DNA of 64,000 nucleotides, from positions 12,138,632-12,202,631 of the forward strand of contig NC_087377.1 in the NCBI RefSeq assembly GCF_963675165.1. The letters run 5' to 3'. The position numbers were made by a program, and so were the translations under genes. The stretch's first letter is position 1; the number at the start of each line of letters is the position of its first letter. The notes under the pieces were generated by a model. The model had not been told where the DNA came from. It saw nothing but the letters and a program-made list of their open reading frames with translations, and ran no database searches. This document shows, piece by piece, positions 58,207 to 64,000 of the stretch. This stretch comes from Halichondria panicea. Taxonomy: Eukaryota > Porifera > Demospongiae > Suberitida > Halichondriidae.

Positions 58207-60032
58207 CTAGTTACCTAATGCTTCTATTGTACACCTACCAGCTACTATGACGTCATTAGGAAGGTATATAGATGATGTAATCTAGGATTGGTTACTTGGA
58301 GAAACAACCCTAGACTAGGTAGCTTAGCTAGCTGCGGTTACCAACAAACCACACCCATATCATAGGTCAAAGGTCGTCAACTATCAAAGACTCAACTAGC
58401 GATCACTCAACTAGCGAAGGCTCAACTAGCGAAGCTCAACTGCAGAACACCAAGTTGAGAACACAACTGTTGAGTGACCTTCAGGGCCACCGTACAGTTG
58501 TCTCCTCAACCATTCCCAGCCTGTGCTTTACTCGAGGCTGTCTTCCTACGTTGAAGTAGACAGCCTCGAGTAACGCCGGGGCAACACGGATGGTTATTCG
58601 AGGTCGATTTTGTTGCCAATCCCTCTTTGCTCTATCTATGCCTCGAGGCAGCACAATGAAAATACCACGTGAAAGAGCAGCTCATGGTACCTACAGCGTG
58701 TGCATAGCTCAAACACAGCCCGCACAATCATTTTTTGAAAATTAGCAGTAGCCATGCATGCCGCCTATAGGCGGCTAAAGTGGGGAAAGGGTTAATGTAC
58801 TTGGGCGGGACTTATAAAATTTGTTGTTAATACCGGAAATGATCTTAAAGTTATATAGCATATCTGCTGAACCGCTTGGTCTCTTTTAAAAAAGTATGAA
58901 ATGGACACTCAGGACTCAGGAGTTAACATTGTGATATCTATTATGAAGTTTAGAATGTTTCTGTAATGCATATCTTTATGATGTCCCTATAATAGTATGA
59001 TGTCTCCTGCTTCAGAGAGTTCTTTTGGATTTAAAGTAACCATGCTATCTTTTCTTTCGTACAGTATAATTATTGTATCATGTTTCAGAACTCTCATCAA
59101 TGTTCACCTTACGCTTGTATCTGTTTCTTGATCTTTAAAAGCTGTTAATTTCTATATAATTCGTTTTTAGTGTGATGTAGATTTAAGGCTATACAACTAT
59201 AAATCTATGATACAACTCTGTTTACAGCTTCTAATTAATACAGTAGATTACTCTTGTCTTGTTTCGTGTGCAAATTGAATCAGTTCTTGCAATTTAATAG
59301 TTTTGGTAGATTACATTGTTGTCCCTGGAATTCTCTCCAATCTTTCTTCAACAGAGGCTTTCAGATTGCTTCAATAATTACTTTCAGTAACTTCTAAAAA
59401 CTTCTAAGAAATAAATACAGCTATATTGGTACACTTGGCTTGATTTTACTGCATTTCTATTCTCAGCTCCTATCTATCCATGCAATATGTGATTCCGCAA
59501 GAAATAAAAGCTTATTGTAGCAACTTTTTGCATAATCTGGAGAGAGTTAGAGATGAAAGACATGCTCACTTGTGTTTTTGTTCATTTTCATGTTTGGTTG
59601 ACAAAATAACGATCACCCTTGAGAAAAAATCACACACAGAACAAGCATTAAATGCTAAAATCATAAAAAACTGTTATAAAAATCAAATTCTACGCTATTT
59701 TTTACCCCTGTGGGAACAGCTGTTGTTTGCTAGACTCTTCCAGGGCTTGCGGAAAGCCCTTCTTGTTCACTCACTTTCTGAAGATTTTACAGTACATTAT
59801 AGCTTGACTTAGGTCACGCCCAGATACAATCAACACCAGGCCGAGGAGGAGACCGGATCGAGGCTAGTTCTGATGCATAACCACAATTACATCATTTGAA
59901 GCCAAATTTGGAGTCTTAGTGTAGACTGGGAATCAAAATTCTAGGCTCATTCCTCTCACTACTCTATCTATGTTTCATTGAGATACTGCAAGCTGAATAA
60001 GAGCATAGATAGTTCTAGTTCCTCTACTATCT
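58207..60032. other. Intergenic upstream of gene G
   Basis: Holds a short tandem repeat of CTCAACTAGCGA (58388-58440), a perfect 14-bp hairpin (58530-58543 with 58558-58571) and a transposon-end-like CCAATCCCTCTTTGCTC (58615). An open frame at 59480-59812 has no recognisable domain or splice context. CAACACCAGGCCGAGG and GGATCGAGGCTAG repeats lie at 59830-59867. Confidence 0.45.
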
Positions 60033-63001
60033 ATGATGAGAGCAATGCAACTGTTTACAGCAAATACCCTGCAGTTGTTTGCTTTTACTGCAGGTAATTA
60101 TAAGAACTATAGCTACACATTATAGACGTCTGTCTTCACTAGCCTAAGTTTACATGTTTTGCAGCCTCACTGACAACATCTCCATCCACTGTGGCTTGTC
60201 CTGATGACACTGTCACCTTCACCTGCACTCTGCCTGGTAGTCTCATACGATGGACGGTGTTTGCTGCAATGGCTGCTCCACAAGGCCGGATAGAGTTGTT
60301 CAGAATCAATTTGATTCCCAACACCAATATTAATGAGACAGGAGGTGATCCAGCATTTCGTGGTGTTCTCACTGACTCCAGTGGACCCCTCACTGCCACT
60401 CTCACCTCACTGTCTGAGGCCTCCATTGTGGAGGGTACTATGGTGGAGTGTGATGGAGAGAGCTCACAAGAAGGTCCTCTCACCATCACTGTGCATGTGG
60501 CTGGTAGGTTCTTTTCATAAATAAATTTCTTGATCAACTTGATACACCCACATGCAGATCCACCCTCACGTCCACTCAACCCGAGAGTATCTTTCACTCT
60601 AAATCAACCCAGCTCCTCTAATATCACTCTGGACTGGGACTCCCCCTCCTCTACTGGTGGTGTGTCTGTCAGTTATGTCCTCACCATCTCCCCAACACCT
60701 CTCTCTGGGTCACCAGTAACCATGGAGACCACCTCTGCACAGATCACCGTTTTCTTTAACACACCCTACAATGTGATCATCAGAGCTGTCAACTGTGCTG
60801 GAATGAGCGACACCTCAATATTTACTGTACCATCCATAGGTCAGTGCAGGGGCGTAGCCAGGGGGGGGGGGCTCATGGTGCTCAAGCACCCCCTTTCTAT
60901 CTGAGATTGTACAAAAAGTGTACCTGATTGTCTAGCTGAGCACACCCTTCTCTTCCAGATCTTGCTGCAGTTAACTAGCTAGTAGGCAAGCAAAACAAAT
61001 TGGTCTTTAAACTGTGAGCTATTCTAGCTTAGATCTATAGACTAGTAGTCTGTTCTCTTTCATAGCTAAATAGGCTTCTCTAATGCACCTATCAATGTCA
61101 GTCCCCACTACCCCCCCTGCGGGGCATAGTGGGGACATAGTGGGGTTTTTTGGGGTTTTGATTCAGCAAGTAACCCCGAGGTGCGGGATAGGGTGGGGAA
61201 TTTGATTTCCTCAATATACAAACTTATAGCAGTAATATCCGGAAAAGTATAGCACATGCACACGTGTAGTCAAATCCCGGGGTTGTTAAGTGGGGGTATG
61301 GGAGGAGAAGTGGGGATTTGATTTCAACCAGGCCCCCTGGGGTGGGGCAATTGATATTGATGTAATCAAATCCCCACTAAACCCCGACATAGCCCGCATG
61401 GGGGGTAGTGGGGACTGGAATTGATAGGTGCATAAGCAAATAGAAGATTGGGCCACACCCAACTATTAATTACGACAGCATTAATTAGAGGTGTGGCTTC
61501 CGGTCAACCAAATATCGGCACTGCGTGGCTAAAAATCGGCCGCTTTGCGCCCTCTTCTTTCTATGATAGCACCCCCTTCCTCAAAATCCTGGCTACGCCC
61601 CTGCAGTATTATTAACCCGAGGTGCGCTGCGGTGCCACGGGTTATAGTAGTCGGTCATGCAGTCAGTCTGTCTGTCTGTCTGTCTGTCTGTTTGAGTCTA
61701 CTCACCTAGATGCAATAACACTGTGTTTGTACTATATTATGGGATAGCCTCAACGCAACAAGGTACATAGTTTGGCAGATTTTGATTTAAAGCTTCGTTG
61801 TCGAATAAAAGCTAGCAAAAGCTATAAGAAGCTAATAAGCTCGAACCTGTGCATGTTGGCCTAGATGTACACGCGGCTTTGCCTCTATAGACTCGCTAAT
61901 CCTGAAATTAACACTGAGGGTTTGCACTTCAGTGCTCTAGTTTACAATTATAAGCACTAAATTAGCGTCTTAGTTCATGTATACTCTTTCTCTACTCAGT
62001 TTCCTGTCCCTCCTCCCTCTCTGCTGCTAGTGGTGTGGTCATTGTCCAGATACCCAGTGTACCGACTGTGGGCTCCACACTGACCTTCACTTGTTTTGAA
62101 AGTAATCAAATGATACCCTCTACCTGTGGCAGTGATGGACAGTGGAGTCCTAACCCTGAGGATTTCATGTGCCCAACAATAGGTGAGTATAATTATAGAT
62201 GTGCAGTTTGCTTGCATTCAAGTTATGCATGGTATTTGACTGTATTGTTAAATACCAATAATTATAGTGACATGTGATGTTCCTGCGGCCCCCTCTATGG
62301 GTAGTGTGAACACTAATGGTCAGTCTTACACAGAGGGGTCACAGGTAACTTATCAGTGCAATGATGGACTGTTCCCCATGTGTGTTCTGACTGCCACTTG
62401 CACAAGAGATGGACAAAATGGAGTGTGGGAGCCTGATCCTAGTGTTGTGGTGTGCAGGACATCTCCAGGTAATGTAATTCTTCTCTAAACAAGATGTTCA
62501 TAGAGCATTCACTCCATGCGTTAAGCTTCATTGCGCAGCGGCAAAACGGATACTTTATAATATTATGGGTGAATCTATAAAGCAACAATTAGAAAACAGT
62601 GTTTTTGTCGCATTCGAAGATCGCCTACTATAATTATGAACTAGCCTATTATTTTTCAATTATTGTCTCATTAGCAGCCAGTCCAGTTCGCTCACACAGC
62701 TCATTTTTATGTCCACACACACACCAATCACTTTACCCCTGCTCCGCACGCACGGGGTAATTTATAATTAACTATGTGTATGCATGCACTGTCACAGTTA
62801 ACTGCTTTCTACCTGAGGAGCCCTCAAACAGAACTATAGTAAACTATGAAAGGTTGAATGTAACAGTGTTGGAGGGAACAGTGCTGACTTACCAGTGTGA
62901 CAATGGACTCTCACTGACTGGACCCAACACCATCACTTGCACTAATGCTGGAGTCTGGAGCACTGAGCCTGAGGCAATCAAGTGTGTGTCACCAACTGAA
63001 G
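60033..63001 (+). CDS. Gene G: Ig-FN3-CCP3 receptor, 3' end beyond window
   Basis: Exons: 60033-60093, 60165-60503, 60558-60839, 62000-62182, 62268-62468, 62798-63001; all phase 1, frame open throughout (423 residues so far). Leader MMRAMQLFTANTLQLFAFTA; Ig (21-133, same residues as gene F apart from a 2-residue insertion near its end); FN3 (134-227); CCP1 (228-288, FTCFESNQM, CGSDGQWSPNP); CCP2 (289-355, YQCNDGLFP); CCP3 (356-423, NETV-like NVTV, LTYQCDNGLSLTG). The TM/tail exon was not found before the window end, so the tail type is unknown. The Ig donor is GTAGG, weaker than the GTGAG of relatives. The FN3-CCP1 intron holds a 757-bp transposon. Confidence 0.8.
60847..61603. mobile_element. 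TIR element with CAGGGGCGTAG ends in gene G intron
   Basis: Starts CAGGGGCGTAGCCAGG, ends CCTGGCTACGCCCCTG; flanks CAGTG and CAGTA (60842-60846 and 61604-61608), close to a 5-bp duplication. It has a nested element inside. Confidence 0.83.
61084..61432. mobile_element. Nested TIR element with TGCACCTATCAA ends
   Basis: TGCACCTATCAATGTCAGTC at the left and GACTGGAATTGATAGGTGCA at the right are imperfect inverted copies, flanked by TAA on both sides. The TAA duplication fits PIF/Harbinger-type elements (inference). The same end (TTGATAGGTGCA) appears alone at 51247. Confidence 0.75.
61613..61999. repeat. Dispersed repeat with CTGT tetranucleotide run
   Basis: From CCGAGGTGCGCTGCGG, with a (GTCT)n run at 61665-61692, to GCACTTCAGTGCTCTAG (61926). 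Its layout resembles the CCTCGAGGCGTA repeat (end, short tandem run, body). It ends just before the CCP1 exon of gene G. Confidence 0.55.
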
Positions 63002-64000
63002 GTGAGAGTATAATTAACCTGAGGCACGTAGGCAACCACAGGAGTTATGGTAATCCCTTGGTTTGTTTGTGTGTGTATTTTAAGTATGCTCACCTGCATA
63101 TGGCTGCCATAGCGCCTTCGTTTACAGCATGGATATGTAATTATAATAGCCTCAACAAGTTATAATTATTTAAGCGGTAGATTTTGTAGCTTTGGATTAA
63201 AAGCAAGCAAAAAAAAGCTAAGAGAAGCTTATAACCTTAGGTACAATAATGTACGTGGCTTTAATTTTGGGTACGCCATTATACACATGCACGATATACA
63301 TCCATGTGGAGCCTTAGTTTTTCATGAGAAGAATTAATGGTCCGGGACTCCCAGAGCATGCCAGATGCCCCCATTTTCAGGGTGTGGCTTAGCAGGTGAT
63401 ATTTCACCTGCTTAAAATGTTCTAATATGTCCCACTTGGAGCATGTACATTTAGCACCTATATAAATTACCCCCTCACCCCCTCAACATTTGCACTATAT
63501 ACTTAATTAAAACTATTACTTTCATCGCGTCTACTATCCTTGGAGGTGGTTCCAAAGCTACATAACATAAAGCTACTAATAGCTAGCTTTTATACACCAT
63601 AATTATCATGATGAATTTTATTAGTCACAATTAATACTAGAGCACTGAAGTGCAAACCCTCGGCTGGTGACATGATTATAAAGAAACCAGAAGAGTGATA
63701 TAATGCAATGCATGTAGTGATGTATGACTGGCACAGCAACTCAGGAGCAATGAAACTAAACCAGACTAGAGGCATGCAGTGGTAATGAGGCATGCCCAGT
63801 GGACTAGGATCACAGCAAAGATGCCTGGAGTCTCAGAGAAGTATGATATGACTCCTGGGATCCTGGAGTCAGCTAACAGAGCAACAAACAAGTCACAATT
63901 CTAGCTTTCTATTGTAGTGACCCTTTTCCACTGTATTTGGTACGGGATCACTTCAGCTGTAAATACGGAGGATACCTCGAATAAAGGCCGCGTGTAGTTA
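63002..64000. other. Window end, no exon seen
   Basis: This should contain, or lead to, the transmembrane exon of gene G, but I found neither a TM-type hydrophobic frame with an AG acceptor nor the conserved tail sequence. A GCACTGAAGTGCAAACCCTC repeat (63643) resembles 61917-61935 reversed. Confidence 0.4.

Noticed and set aside
59480..59812. 110-codon plus-strand ORF upstream of gene G
   Set aside because: No leader, domain or splice sites; isolated in a repeat-rich stretch, and it ends at a repeat boundary. Possible but unsupported.
1..64000. Very frequent CATGCATG and TATAATTATA palindromes
   Set aside because: They occur throughout introns and spacers at no fixed position; likely base-composition and simple-repeat effects of this genome rather than sites.

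Overview
This is eukaryotic (metazoan) DNA, AT-rich, with short GT-AG introns, many small transposons and microsatellites. No bacterial-style operons, rRNA or tRNA were seen. The gene content (immunoglobulin-like, fibronectin III and Sushi/CCP receptors in tandem, Death-domain proteins, a secreted-protein domain with a GGPGW start) and the compact introns suggest a demosponge of the Amphimedon/Halichondria type. This is an inference from sequence style; no database was searched.

The core of the window is a multigene family of type I transmembrane receptors whose exons are almost all phase 1-1: signal peptide, Ig-like, FN3, two or three Sushi/CCP exons, then a transmembrane/tail exon. From left to right the members are: pseudogene A (12.76-15.55 kb, +), intact gene B (15.76-17.78 kb, +), relics (18.7-20.96 kb, +), intact gene C (21.93-23.94 kb, +), intact gene E (27.45-25.17 kb, -), pseudogene D (27.66-29.85 kb, +), the large gene F (50.35-44.65 kb, -), a simpler Ig-FN3-TM gene H (51.43-52.94 kb, +) and gene G (60.03-63.00 kb and beyond, +). 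I rebuilt the intron-exon structures by hand; reading frames close exactly for B, C, E, F and H and stay open for G to its last visible exon.

B, C and E share a short tail ending in a nearly invariant block with two tyrosines (YEEV/M and YGPV). F has the same ectodomain type but a wholly different cytoplasmic part: a run of tiny symmetric exons each carrying one tyrosine motif, an exon with two ITIM-type motifs, a complete two-exon Death domain, and a proline-rich C-terminus. I consider this Ig-FN3-CCP3-TM-ITIM-Death-Pro-rich receptor the most interesting system in the window. G and F share an almost identical Ig exon and half of an FN3 exon, while flanking parts diverge, which looks like gene conversion or very recent exchange. 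B and C carry an identically spaced RUNX-like plus ETS-like composite site about 75-95 bp upstream of the ATG.

Left flank (0-11.7 kb): the 3' end of an ankyrin-Death gene, fragments of a possible HEAT-like gene, a broken GGPGW-domain gene, a broken Ig gene and several TIR transposons. Middle (30-44 kb): duplicated fragments of the same HEAT-like gene, several decayed Death-domain exons and transposons. Right (53-60 kb): two large minisatellite arrays in opposite orientation and a 1.7-kb transposon with 9-bp target-site duplications. Transposons fall in at least four families with 9-bp, 7-bp, about 5-bp and TA/TAA-type flanking duplications; one insertion physically splits the tail exon of pseudogene A.
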